From contig NZ_CP042265.1 of the NCBI RefSeq assembly GCF_007855645.1, positions 1 to 64,000 on the forward strand: DNA of 64,000 bases, written 5' to 3'. Under the pieces are notes generated by a model, which saw nothing but the letters and a program-made list of their open reading frames with translations, was not told where the DNA came from and did no database searches. Positions 54,134-63,141 of this stretch are shown here, piece by piece. The stretch's first letter is position 1. Each line of letters begins with the position of its first letter. The position numbers and the translations under genes were made by a program. This stretch comes from Qingshengfaniella alkalisoli (lineage in GTDB: Bacteria > Pseudomonadota > Alphaproteobacteria > Rhodobacterales > Rhodobacteraceae).

Positions 54134-55498
54134 ATGCAATATCCCCTTACGCTCGACGCCCTGACAGCTCACGCAAAGGATGGGACAGTCGATACCGTTC
54201 TTGTCTGCCTTGTCGATATGCAGGGCCGCCTTATGGGCAAGCGGTTCCATGTACAGAATTTCCTCGATCATGGGCATCAGGAAACACATTGCTGCAACTA
54301 CCTGCTGGCTACGGACCTGGAAATGGCAACGCCGGACGGCTACGCATCGACCAGTTGGGCTGCCGGATATGGTGACTATGTGATGAAGCCCGACCTGTCC
54401 ACGCTGCGGCCCGTGCCGTGGCTGGAAGGCACAGCGATGGTCCTGTGCGACGTGTTGGATCACCAGACGCACGCACCCGTGCCACATTCGCCTCGCGAGG
54501 TACTGAAGCGGCAGATTGCACGGGTAGAGGCCAAGGGCCTGAAGCCCATGATGGCAACCGAGCTGGAATTCTTCCTGTTTGAGAAGACCGTGGACGAGAT
54601 TCGCAAGACCGGTTTCCGCGATCTGGCTCCGATCAGCGGGTACAACGAGGACTACCACATCCTGCAGACCACAAAGGAAGAAGGAGTCATGCGCCCGCTG
54701 CGCAACCATTTGTTCGCGGCAGGTATCCCGATAGAGAACTCGAAAGGAGAGGCGGAAGCGGGGCAAGAGGAGTTGAACATTCGCTTTGCCGACGCGCTGA
54801 CATGCGCCGATCATCACACGATTGCCAAGCATGCTACCAAGGAAATCGCCTGGGCACAGGGGCGTGCCGCCACTTTCCTTCCGAAATGGCACCATGACCG
54901 TGTGGGCAGTGCCAGTCATGTCCATGTGTCCTGCTGGAAAGATGATGCGCCGGCATTTTATGACGCGGATGCGGATCACGGGATGTCCGACCTGATGCGG
55001 TCTTTCTGCGCCGGCATGATTGCTCACGCGCCTGATTATACGTTTTTCCTGGCGCCATACGTCAACAGCTATAAACGCTTCGTAAAAGGCACTTTTGCAC
55101 CGACAAAGTCCGTCTGGTCCGTCGACAACCGAACCGCCGGTTTCCGGTTGTGCGGCGAGGGCACCAAGGGCGTCCGGATGGAATGCCGGATCGGTGGTGC
55201 CGACCTGAATCCCTATCTCGCGCAGGCGGCGATGCTGGCGGCAGGGATTGACGGGATAGAGAAGGGCATGGAATTGGAGCCACCGACGAAGGGCGATGTC
55301 TACGAAGCCGCTCAGGCTGGTGAGATTCCGCAGACATTGCGCGATGCGACGGAAACCTTGCGGGGCTCAGCCATGCTGCGGGCGGCTATGGGTGATGATG
55401 TGGTCGATCACTACACGCGCTGTGCGGAGTTCGAGCAGGAAGAATTCGACCGGATTGTCACCGATTGGGAAGTTGCGCGCGGATTTGAGCGCGCCTGA
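54134..55498 (+). CDS. Glutamine synthetase family protein (PuuA-like)
   Basis: A 454-residue glutamine synthetase homologue of the gamma-glutamylpolyamine synthetase type, adding glutamate to an amine with ATP. The metal-binding run TELEFFLFEKT, the glutamate-binding AGQEELNIRFADALT, the ATP-site FLPKWHHDRVGSASHVHVS, and the NSYKRF and MECRIGGADLNPYLAQAA segments are present. In TRAP-linked clusters such proteins often start a gamma-glutamyl route for amines or amino alcohols, as in Puu and isopropylamine pathways. Together with the aldehyde and alcohol dehydrogenases it makes an amine substrate likely. Confidence 0.88.
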   Translation: MQYPLTLDALTAHAKDGTVDTVLVCLVDMQGRLMGKRFHVQNFLDHGHQETHCCNYLLATDLEMATPDGYASTSWAAGYGDYVMKPDLSTLRPVPWLEGTAMVLCDVLDHQTHAPVPHSPREVLKRQIARVEAKGLKPMMATELEFFLFEKTVDEIRKTGFRDLAPISGYNEDYHILQTTKEEGVMRPLRNHLFAAGIPIENSKGEAEAGQEELNIRFADALTCADHHTIAKHATKEIAWAQGRAATFLPKWHHDRVGSASHVHVSCWKDDAPAFYDADADHGMSDLMRSFCAGMIAHAPDYTFFLAPYVNSYKRFVKGTFAPTKSVWSVDNRTAGFRLCGEGTKGVRMECRIGGADLNPYLAQAAMLAAGIDGIEKGMELEPPTKGDVYEAAQAGEIPQTLRDATETLRGSAMLRAAMGDDVVDHYTRCAEFEQEEFDRIVTDWEVARGFERA

Positions 55499-55527
55499 AT
55501 GCAACACCGGCTGAAACGGGACTGGCC

Positions 55528-56904
55528 ATGACCAACACAGTGAAATGCATCTCGCCGATCGACGGATCGGTTTATGCCGAACGGGCGCTCTTCAGCGAGG
55601 CGGAGGCGTTCGCAGCAGCCGCTCGGGCGCGCGGCGCGCAGCCTGCCTGGGCCGCACGTCCACTCTCTGAACGGATCGACCTTGTCCTGAAAGCCGTTGA
55701 ATTTGTGGGGCAGTCGACGGACCGGATGGCCGAAGAACTTGCCTGGCAGATGGGTCGTCCGATCCGATACGGAGGCGAATTCGGCGGGTTCGAGGAGCGT
55801 GCCAAATACATGGCCGAGATCGCGGAAACGGCACTCTCGGCCGAGGTGATCGAGGAAAGCGACCGTTTCATTCGCAGGATCGAACGGGAACCGCAGGGCG
55901 TCGTGCTGGTCGTGGCACCGTGGAACTACCCCTACATGACAGCGATCAACACCATTGCGCCCGCACTGATCGCCGGAAATACGGTGGTGCTGAAACACGC
56001 GGCACAAACGCTGCTTGTCGGCGAACGGCTAACCGAAGCGTTTCATCAGGCGGGCGTTCCAGAAGATGTCTTCCAGAATGTCTTTCTAAGCCATGAGACG
56101 ACCGCCGATCTGATTGCCGGGCGCATGTTCGATTTCGTGAACTTCACTGGATCTGTGGCGGGGGGGCAGGCTATGGAACGTGCCGCAGCCGGGACCTTTA
56201 CCGCCGTGGCAACGGAGCTTGGCGGCAAGGATCCGGGCTATGTCCGGGCCGATGCCGATCCGGTAATGGCGGCTGAGGGGCTGATCGACGGCGCGATGTT
56301 CAATTCGGGCCAGTGCTGCTGTGGAATCGAACGGATCTATGTCCATGAAAGCCTTTTCGACGCATTCCTCGCGAAAGCCGTGGAGATTGTGACGGGCTAC
56401 ACCCTGGGAAATCCGCTTGAGCAGGAAACCACGATCGGCCCCATGGCACATGCCCGCTTCGCCGCCGAAGTTCGCGCGCAGGTTTCAGAAGCGCTGGAGG
56501 CTGGCGCGAAGGCACATATCGCGACATTTCCGCAAGATGATGGCGGCAGCTATCTCAGTCCGCAGATTCTAACCGGCGTAACCCATGAGATGCGCGTGAT
56601 GCGCGACGAAAGTTTCGGCCCGGTGGTGGGCATCATGGCTGTCAAGGATGACAAAGAAGCCGTCAAACTGATGAATGACAGCCGGTTTGGGCTGACGGCG
56701 TCGATCTGGACGAATGATGCTGTGGCGGCGGAAAAGATCGGGCGGCAATTACGCACCGGCACGGTCTTCATGAACCGCTGCGATTATCTTGATCCCGCAT
56801 TGTGCTGGACCGGCTGCAAGGATACCGGACGCGGTGCGGGGCTGTCGATCCTTGGTTTCCATGCACTTACGCGTCCGAAATCCTACCATCTGAAGAAGGC
56901 CTGA
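55528..56904 (+). CDS. Aldehyde dehydrogenase
   Basis: Aldehyde dehydrogenase of 458 residues. The cofactor region VLVVAPWNYPYMTAI, FTGSVAGGQAM, the base in ATELGGKDPGYV and the nucleophile in NSGQCCCGIERIYV (three adjacent cysteines, unusual but with C in the catalytic position) are visible. It lies between the synthetase and the Fe-alcohol dehydrogenase, with four bases to the latter. It could oxidise the aldehyde formed by the alcohol dehydrogenase on an intermediate of the gamma-glutamyl route. Confidence 0.87.
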   Translation: MTNTVKCISPIDGSVYAERALFSEAEAFAAAARARGAQPAWAARPLSERIDLVLKAVEFVGQSTDRMAEELAWQMGRPIRYGGEFGGFEERAKYMAEIAETALSAEVIEESDRFIRRIEREPQGVVLVVAPWNYPYMTAINTIAPALIAGNTVVLKHAAQTLLVGERLTEAFHQAGVPEDVFQNVFLSHETTADLIAGRMFDFVNFTGSVAGGQAMERAAAGTFTAVATELGGKDPGYVRADADPVMAAEGLIDGAMFNSGQCCCGIERIYVHESLFDAFLAKAVEIVTGYTLGNPLEQETTIGPMAHARFAAEVRAQVSEALEAGAKAHIATFPQDDGGSYLSPQILTGVTHEMRVMRDESFGPVVGIMAVKDDKEAVKLMNDSRFGLTASIWTNDAVAAEKIGRQLRTGTVFMNRCDYLDPALCWTGCKDTGRGAGLSILGFHALTRPKSYHLKKA

Positions 56905-56907
56905 GCG

Positions 56908-58053
56908 ATGAAGCTGTTTGGCAACTGGAACTACCCCAACCCTATCCGTTTCGGCGCGGGACGGATAAATGAACTTGCCGAGGCGTGCCGTGCTGCGGGC
57001 ATGGCCAAACCCTTGCTGGTTACAGATCGCGGTCTTGCCAAGCTGGAGATCACCAGCCGTGCGCTCGATATACTCGACGAAGCCGGGTTGGGACGCGCGA
57101 TATTTTCCGAGGTTGATCCCAACCCCAATGAGCAGAATGTCGAGGCTGGTCTGAAAATCTATCGTGACGGCGGGTTTGACGGGGTCGTCGCATTCGGCGG
57201 CGGGTCGGGCCTGGACTTGGGCAAGACGCTTGCCTTCATGGCCGGTCAGACGCGCCCGATCTGGGATTTTGAGGATATCGGTGATTGGTGGACGCGTGCC
57301 GATCCGGCGGGCATCCATCCGATTGTGGCCGTTCCCACCACGGCGGGCACGGGATCGGAGGTTGGTCGCGCAGGAGTTATCACCAATTCGGAAACACACG
57401 AGAAGAAAATCATCTTCCATCCCAAGATGCTGCCGACGGTGGTGATCTGCGACCCGGAACTTACCGTGGGTATGCCCAAGGCGATCACGGCGGGAACCGG
57501 GCTGGATGCCTTCGCGCATTGCGTCGAGGCGTATTCGTCACCGCATTACCATCCGATGAGCCAGGGTGTCGCGCTGGAAGGGATGCGTCTGGTGAAAGAC
57601 TTTCTGCCGCGCGCCTACGCTGACCCGTCCGACCTTGAGGCGCGGGCGCATATGATGTCCGCGGCAGCAATGGGGGCCACGGCGTTCCAGAAAGGGCTGG
57701 GAGCGATCCACGCGCTGAGTCATCCTATCGGCGCGGTCCATCACACTCATCACGGCACGACGAACGCGGTTTGCATGCCGGCCGTGCTTCAGTTCAACCG
57801 GCCAGCAATTGAAGGGCGTTTCGGCGACGCGGCGGCGTATCTAGGGATCACGGGCGGCTTCGATGGTTTCTGTGCTTTCGTTGACGAGTTGAACGCATCG
57901 CTCGGCATCCCCAAGAACTTGACGGAGTTGGGCGTGAACGATGCCGATATAGATTCTCTTGTTCAGGCGGCGCTTAAGGATCCCTCGACGGGCGGTAACC
58001 CCGTTGAAATGACCTATGAGAACACCCGGATCTTGCTGGAACGGATACTCTAA
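56908..58053 (+). CDS. Iron-containing alcohol dehydrogenase
   Basis: Fe-dependent (group III) alcohol dehydrogenase of 381 residues. GGGSGLDLGKTLAFM is the cofactor region, TTAGTGSEVGRAGVITN follows, and metal ligands lie in GLDAFAHCVEAYSS, GLGAIHALSHPIGAVHHTHHG (HALSHPIG plus HHTHHG). It starts four bases after the aldehyde dehydrogenase stop, so the two are one operon. Together they convert an alcohol to an acid. It converges with the SDR gene across 50 bases. Confidence 0.9.
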   Translation: MKLFGNWNYPNPIRFGAGRINELAEACRAAGMAKPLLVTDRGLAKLEITSRALDILDEAGLGRAIFSEVDPNPNEQNVEAGLKIYRDGGFDGVVAFGGGSGLDLGKTLAFMAGQTRPIWDFEDIGDWWTRADPAGIHPIVAVPTTAGTGSEVGRAGVITNSETHEKKIIFHPKMLPTVVICDPELTVGMPKAITAGTGLDAFAHCVEAYSSPHYHPMSQGVALEGMRLVKDFLPRAYADPSDLEARAHMMSAAAMGATAFQKGLGAIHALSHPIGAVHHTHHGTTNAVCMPAVLQFNRPAIEGRFGDAAAYLGITGGFDGFCAFVDELNASLGIPKNLTELGVNDADIDSLVQAALKDPSTGGNPVEMTYENTRILLERIL

Positions 58054-58103
58054 AAGAGTATTCCAAGGGACGCGGTTGCCGCGGAAGCGCCCTCAGGAGG
58101 AAC

Positions 58104-58856
58104 TTACACGCGCAGGGCGGGCAGCCCCACGCCGGTGCTTTCGAAGCCACCATCGGCAGAGATGATTTGACCTGTGACGTAGCTTGCCTTGTCCGAGCAC
58201 AGAAACACGATGACTTCGGCAATTTCCTGTTCAGTTCCGTAGCGGTTCAACGGGATCGCGTCGTGATAGGCTGCCCGGATTTCTGGCGAATGAACGGCCA
58301 GCGCGAGTTTGGTATCAACGGGGCCGGGGCAAACGCAGTTAGCGCGAATTCCCTGTTCACCCCATTCTGCGGCTTGTTGTTTGGTTAACTGAATAACGGC
58401 GGCTTTGGATGTGCCGTATGCCACGCGCAGGGTGCTGGCACGCAGACCGGAGATCGAGGCGATGTTGACGACAGCCCCCTTGGCTTGGGCGAGCGCCGGG
58501 GCCAGTTCTTGCGAGCATAGGAATACACCGTCTAGATTTGTCTCCATAACGCGTCGCCAACGCGCGAAATCGGTTTCTGCAATGGGGCCGAAGTCAGCGA
58601 CTCCCGCATTGTTGACTAACGCGTCCACGCGACCGAGCCTGTCTTGCGCGGTTTCTGCCATCTTTGTGACCTGATCTTGCACAGCCACGTCGCACACGAT
58701 CGGAACCGCACCTTCAAGGCCTTCGGCTGCTATGTCCAGCGCCTCCACGTCGCGGTCCACCATCGCGACTTTGCGTCCTTCGGCGAGAAACAGCTTAACG
58801 GTAGCAAGTCCGATTCCTCGTGCAGCACCTGTCACGACGGCGGTTTTCTGTGTCAT
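58104..58856 (-). CDS. Short-chain dehydrogenase/reductase
   Basis: A classical SDR of 250 residues: cofactor motif VTGAARGIGLATV, NNAG in VNNAGVADFG, and active-site Y-x-x-x-K in VAYGTSKAAVIQ with an upstream serine (NIASISGL). It faces the Fe-alcohol dehydrogenase. A role in the same catabolic pathway as a second dehydrogenase is likely from position, but its own regulation is separate. It starts on its own transcript near the nucleotidyltransferase gene promoter. Confidence 0.9.
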   Translation of the reverse strand: MTQKTAVVTGAARGIGLATVKLFLAEGRKVAMVDRDVEALDIAAEGLEGAVPIVCDVAVQDQVTKMAETAQDRLGRVDALVNNAGVADFGPIAETDFARWRRVMETNLDGVFLCSQELAPALAQAKGAVVNIASISGLRASTLRVAYGTSKAAVIQLTKQQAAEWGEQGIRANCVCPGPVDTKLALAVHSPEIRAAYHDAIPLNRYGTEQEIAEVIVFLCSDKASYVTGQIISADGGFESTGVGLPALRV

Positions 58857-58929
58857 GTTTTTGTCCTTCCGTTTGCGATCATCAAAGACACCGTGACGTG
58901 GGGGTCAAGGGCAAACTCTTGGTTTCCCA

Positions 58930-59004
58930 GGTGTATGTTCAACACTGTTGAAAGTTGTTGAACATGGTGTATGCTCAACGGGCAGATTTCTTGTTGAGCA
59001 CACC
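58930..59004 (+). promoter_or_regulatory. Repeat-dense promoter of the nucleotidyltransferase-fold gene
   Basis: GGTGTATGTTCAAC (58930-58943) recurs as GGTGTATGCTCAAC (58966-58979), 36 bases later. TGTTCAAC (58936-58943) pairs with GTTGAACA (58957-58964), and the second direct repeat is mirrored by GTTGAGCACACC (58993-59004), ending directly at the ATG. A stack of direct and inverted copies this close to the start suggests an operator that also covers the ribosome site. Confidence 0.6.
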
Positions 59005-60021
59005 ATGGAGCATCATAGCAACGTCGCGCATGCGGCCTATATCGATCTGCGGCGCTCGCTCATGGACAGCGCCGTGTCGGATATTCAAGGGACGCCCACT
59101 CTGGTGGTGAGAGGCCGTCGCAAATACTGGTATGACAGTTACCGCGTGGGGACCGAGGTCAAAAAACGGTATATCGGCGAAGACAGCGATGACCTGAGGC
59201 AACGGCTGGATCGGTATCGCGACATCAAAGCCGAAGAAGAAGCGCGCAGAAAAAGCCGGACCCGTTTGGTCCGTATTCTGCGGGCGGAAGGTTTCATGGG
59301 CATCGACGCCGGTACGGGGAGTATTCTCAATGCAATGGCTGGCGCCGGGGTCTTCCGCTTGGGAGGTACTGTTGTGGGTACCCATGCATTCCGTTTGTAT
59401 GAGGGCGAACTTGGTGTGCGCTATGGCTTCGATGAAACTGCGCAAACCGGCGATGTGGATATTGCCAGCTTTGAACGATTGTCGCTCGCGCTTGATGATC
59501 AGGTTGATCCGCCGTTGGAAGAGGTGTTGTCGGATTTTTCGTTCACCCCGGCACCCACACTGGACAAGCATCGCAGTTTCCGCTGGCAACAAAGCCGAAA
59601 GGATCTGTTGGTAGAATTCCTGACCCCCTCGTTTTCCGCCGAAGAAGGGCTGCGGCGGTTGGAGGCGTTAGGGGTTGATGCTCAGGCGTTGCATCATCTC
59701 AACTACCTGATCGCCGAGCCGATTAAAGCAGTCGCGCTGTATCGGTCGGGCGTGCTCGTGCAGGTTCCCAGACCGGAACGCTTCGCAATCCACAAGCTGA
59801 TAGTGGCTGACCGTCGGCGGGATGGCATTGATGGATTAAAGTCGCGCAAAGATGTTGCGCAGGCAAAATTCCTGGTCGGTGTCCTGGCACATGACCGCCC
59901 GGACGAGTTGTCCGAAGCACTTGAAGATGCCCGGTCGCGGGGGCCGCGCTGGCGGGATCGGATCAGCGCGACCTTGGAGCGAGAGCCGGAGATAGCCCAG
60001 ACGCTGTCTGAATTGGCCTGA
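59005..60021 (+). CDS. GSU2403-family nucleotidyltransferase-fold protein
   Basis: A 338-residue protein of the NTP_transf_8/GSU2403 family, of unknown function. The core has VGTHAFRLYEG and TGDVDIASF, the D-x-D of a nucleotidyltransferase fold, and ends with a basic helical region (RRDGIDGLKSRKDVAQAKFL). The start at 59005 is chosen because a frame from TTG 58948 would include the repeats. It may be an enzyme or an antitoxin/toxin-like protein; no partner gene is beside it. Its promoter is dense in repeats, suggesting tight, possibly auto-, control. Confidence 0.8.
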   Translation: MEHHSNVAHAAYIDLRRSLMDSAVSDIQGTPTLVVRGRRKYWYDSYRVGTEVKKRYIGEDSDDLRQRLDRYRDIKAEEEARRKSRTRLVRILRAEGFMGIDAGTGSILNAMAGAGVFRLGGTVVGTHAFRLYEGELGVRYGFDETAQTGDVDIASFERLSLALDDQVDPPLEEVLSDFSFTPAPTLDKHRSFRWQQSRKDLLVEFLTPSFSAEEGLRRLEALGVDAQALHHLNYLIAEPIKAVALYRSGVLVQVPRPERFAIHKLIVADRRRDGIDGLKSRKDVAQAKFLVGVLAHDRPDELSEALEDARSRGPRWRDRISATLEREPEIAQTLSELA

Positions 60022-60077
60022 CCGACTGTCGCGCCAACCAACCGAGATAGCCATCAAATGGCATGCGGACGCGACAC

Positions 60078-61031
60078 CTAACGTTCGAGCGTTTCGAGCA
60101 ACTTTCGCCAACGACCTGCCGCGTCGGGAAGATAGGTCGTGTGATACCACGCCTGCGATCGGTCACATAAGCTCTGTAACTCGGTCGGCGAATTCAAGAG
60201 TTGCTTTGCCTTTCTGACCAACTGATCGGTGCGGGCTATAGCCGCGCATGATGGTGGCATGAGCGTATCCAGCCCAAAACTTGGCTCGGTAAGAACCGGT
60301 GTGCCGCTGGCCAATGCTCCAAGAATTCGCGGTGTTTCAAGGTGATTTGACCGATAGGCGTGAATGTTCAGGCATAGTCTCGATTTAGCGGCTTCTTCTT
60401 CGAAAACCACCTTTGAGTTCGGGGACAGGGAAAGCCCCTCCGCGCTCAGATCGGCCAGCACAGTTTCACGTCTTGGCGACATACCGCCGACAAAACAAAG
60501 ATCATATTCACGAGCCGCGAGCGGTTTCGTGTTACTCGCTGCGCCCAGATCGACCCCGACGGCAAAGCCAAAAACGGGGACAGCCAGGCGGCGTTCCAAG
60601 ATGCGGGTCTGCGGCGGAAAGTAATCCAGAACAGCGTCATACGCGCCGATCTTTTCCTGAAGCATGCGCTTTTTCCGGCGTATGGCTGACCAACCGATGC
60701 GGCTGAGTTTGAACGGGCTGCCCATCACTTCGACGACCGAGAAGTTTAGATAGATGTATTTGCATCCGGGTTTGCGCTGATGCGTCCGAAAGTTTTCGCC
60801 GATTACGAAAACGATAGAGCCGTCAGCATAGCGGACATCATCAATCTCTGAGGTAAGCACAAGTGCTGCGCTGTCGCCGAAATAGGATCGAAGCTGCCGG
60901 TGAATGTAGCGTGTGACATTCTGCACGTAGCGAAAGCTTACATCCTGAACGATTAGATATGCCTGTGTCGTCGGCACCTCGGAATCGACCCTCATATCGA
61001 AAGGGCGATGTGAATCCGGCGTTGAACCCAT
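60078..61031 (-). CDS. Glycosyltransferase-like protein (CgeB-like)
   Basis: A 317-residue protein resembling glycosyltransferases with a C-terminal Glyco_trans_1-type domain. The region EYDLCFVGGMSPRRETVLADL is followed by CLNIHAYRSNHLETPRILGA and LASGTPVLTEPSFGLDTLM, the E-x-x-R/GTPVL pattern of such domains. No other glycan genes are adjacent; the neighbour is an IS6-type element remnant. It may be a stranded fragment of a surface-polysaccharide locus. The start is uncertain among the first 20 residues. Confidence 0.65.
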   Translation of the reverse strand: MGSTPDSHRPFDMRVDSEVPTTQAYLIVQDVSFRYVQNVTRYIHRQLRSYFGDSAALVLTSEIDDVRYADGSIVFVIGENFRTHQRKPGCKYIYLNFSVVEVMGSPFKLSRIGWSAIRRKKRMLQEKIGAYDAVLDYFPPQTRILERRLAVPVFGFAVGVDLGAASNTKPLAAREYDLCFVGGMSPRRETVLADLSAEGLSLSPNSKVVFEEEAAKSRLCLNIHAYRSNHLETPRILGALASGTPVLTEPSFGLDTLMPPSCAAIARTDQLVRKAKQLLNSPTELQSLCDRSQAWYHTTYLPDAAGRWRKLLETLER

Positions 61032-61220
61032 GAGAAAATGTCCATCAGAGGTATTTCTGGAAAGCTAAGTCACTGAAAGATAAGGGCCGAGATCATGGAA
61101 AACCAGCCTAAGGCCGAGAGTTGACCATTTCACCCGTAGAAAATGACCATTGACAGTTCAAAAAAATGCCGCCCGAAGGCGGCATGGTCTGGTTTTCCGC
61201 TGAAGAAAAGATCCTGAAGG

Positions 61221-61595
61221 TCAATCTATCAAGAAATACGAATCCTGGGAAAGACTTGGCGCTAGAGGGACGAGCAGAGACTCGGTGTCGTCCAGATCGA
61301 CGACCATCGCCGCAAAGCCGTATTCACCAGCCACGCGGTAAACTTGCGTCAGATGGCCGAGGAACATCAGCTCCAGGAAGTCCTTCACGCGTGCCTGGGA
61401 TTCCTCCGCCGACTTCAACAAATGGATGAAGCCTTCGGGCACCTTGTCGACGGTCGGAGAACATGTCCCCAAGAACCGCAGGATCAGTTGCATTCCACGA
61501 CCATCCACTGCCTTTCCAATCTTGCATTCGAGAACCCGGAGATCCTGCACGCGGTGCGGTGGCCCCATCTCGATAAGGGCAGCGGGAGATGTCAC
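61221..61595 (-). CDS. Hypothetical protein
   Basis: A 124-residue cytoplasmic protein of unknown family. It has a coherent composition and a distinct acidic C-terminal region (AAMVVDLDDTESLLVPLAP). The GTG start at 61595 is supported by GGAG five bases upstream on the minus strand. No motif gives a function. It lies just upstream of, and opposite to, an IS6-type transposase remnant, so it may be cargo or the margin of a mobile segment. Confidence 0.5.
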   Translation of the reverse strand: MTSPAALIEMGPPHRVQDLRVLECKIGKAVDGRGMQLILRFLGTCSPTVDKVPEGFIHLLKSAEESQARVKDFLELMFLGHLTQVYRVAGEYGFAAMVVDLDDTESLLVPLAPSLSQDSYFLID

Positions 61596-61645
61596 ATAAA
61601 CTCCGCATTCTTCTCGTTTGATCGAGCGTGATATAGAGACATTGT

Positions 61646-62344
61646 ATGGTCAGCCCCTCAATCAGTTACAAACGCCACCGCTTTCCACGTCAGATCAATT
61701 CCCACGCGATCTGGCTGTACGCCCGCTTCAACTTGAGCCTGCGCGAAGTGGAGGAAGTGCCACTCGAGCGCGGCATCGACGTCTCCTACGAGACCATACG
61801 GCGTTGGGTGGCCTAGTTCGGGCCGCAGATCGCGCGCAACCTGCGCAGGCGGCAGGCTCTGCCCGGCGACGTCTGGCACCTTGATGAGGTTGCCGTGAAG
61901 ATTGCCGGGCGGTCATTCTGGCTGTGGCGTGCGGTTGACCAGAACGGTGTCGTTCTGGAAGAGATCCTTCAGCGGCGACGCGACAAGCGCGCTGCAAAGA
62001 AGCTGCTGGTACGGTTGATCAAGCGTCATGGCGACCTGCCCAGGCGCATCGTGACCGACAAGCTGCGCTCCTATGGCGCGGCCTTGCGAGATGTCGCATC
62101 CGGGCTCGACCACTGGTCACATAAGGGATTAAACAATCGCGGCGAAAACAGCCACCTGCCGTTCCGAAAACGCGAACGAACAATGCAGGGCTTTCGTTCG
62201 CCGGGTGGGCTACAGCGGTTCATTTCGCTCGATTCCGCCACTCGCAACTGTTTCTTCATTCCACGCTATCGCCGAACCGCACTGACAACCCGCTATCACC
62301 GAATGGAAGCATTCGATACATGGAAGGTGGCAAGTGCCGTCTGA
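61646..62344 (+). mobile_element. IS6-type transposase with an in-frame stop
   Basis: Reading from ATG 61646 the product matches IS6-family transposases throughout: RFNLSLREVEE, GIDVSYETIRRWVA, LPGDVWHLDEVAVKIAGRSF, RIVTDKLRSYGAALRDVA, KGLNNRGENSHLPFRKRERT and MQGFRSPGGLQRF. The D-D-E residues (WHLDEV, IVTDKL, RGENSH) remain. A TAG at 61814-61816 (codon 57) interrupts the N-terminal helix-turn-helix region, so only a truncated product from an internal start such as 61895 would be made. I could not identify the terminal inverted repeats. Confidence 0.85.
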
Positions 62345-62385
62345 CGACCAAGCGTCCAGTCACAGCCGTGGCCTTCGAAGGTTAA

Positions 62386-62901
62386 AGTGACAATTCCGTT
62401 GTGGGATATGCACTTGGCGGCACAGCGGCTCTGGCCCTGACCGGCGGCAGGCTGGACGTCGATGCGTTTGCCCCGGCCTGCGCAGCCGACGCTGACGCCG
62501 CGGATTGTGCCTGGTACGCGGCGCAGGGTGTCTCTTTGGCCGACGTCGATCAAGAGATGCTCGAGCATGCGCATCGCGATACCCGGATCAGTGCCGCCAT
62601 TGCCATAGATCCCGAATATGCCGATGTCTTCCTTGCTCCGAGCCTAAAAAACCATACCACGGATATTCGGGTAATCAGGCTTGGTGACCCGGATTATCCG
62701 CAGTTCGCCCACATCGGCTTGCCGGAGATGGTGATCGAAACTGCAACAGGTTATGACGCCTTCCCGCGTTGCACGCCCAAGGGAGAAAATATTCTGGCAG
62801 AAGACGGTGGCGATGCTTCCCTTTGCGACGGAGATGCCGCCGAACGCGCGCGCATCCACGATGAAATTGCGGAGCGTATCAGCGCGGCCATCGGCTGGTA
62901 G
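62386..62901 (+). pseudogene. 5'-truncated alpha/beta-hydrolase remnant
   Basis: An open frame whose first recognisable segment is the nucleophile-elbow region VVGYALGGTAALALTGG of a dienelactone-hydrolase or lipase-like alpha/beta-hydrolase. A later segment (AAIAIDPEYADVFLAPSL) and the C-terminal GIPEM-like part follow to a stop at 62901. The N-terminal half is absent; the upstream frame closes with a TAA at 62383, right beside the IS6-type transposase end. It looks like a gene cut by insertion or by a rearrangement at the element's edge. Confidence 0.65.
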
Positions 62902-63141
62902 ACTTGTCGGCATGACCTATCCAGGTAGACCAGATTCCGGGACTGCACACTTGCTAACACTTAAGCTTGTATCTCAGCGGACATTGGAACTGGCCGCAGT
63001 AAGCGCAGTTTGGGTTTAGAGCGGCACCGCAGCAATAGCAGCGTATTCTGACCCAACCAAGGACGCGTCCGGCCCACAGCCGCCCTCGATGCTTCAAGCG
63101 GCGACCGGCTGCTTTGGCCCCGTGCCCGACCTCGGATCGCC

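Noticed and set aside
61590-62398. Terminal inverted repeats of the IS6-type element
   Set aside because: GTCACATAA near 61591 and TTAAAGTGAC near 62382 are only loosely complementary and do not match typical IS6 ends.
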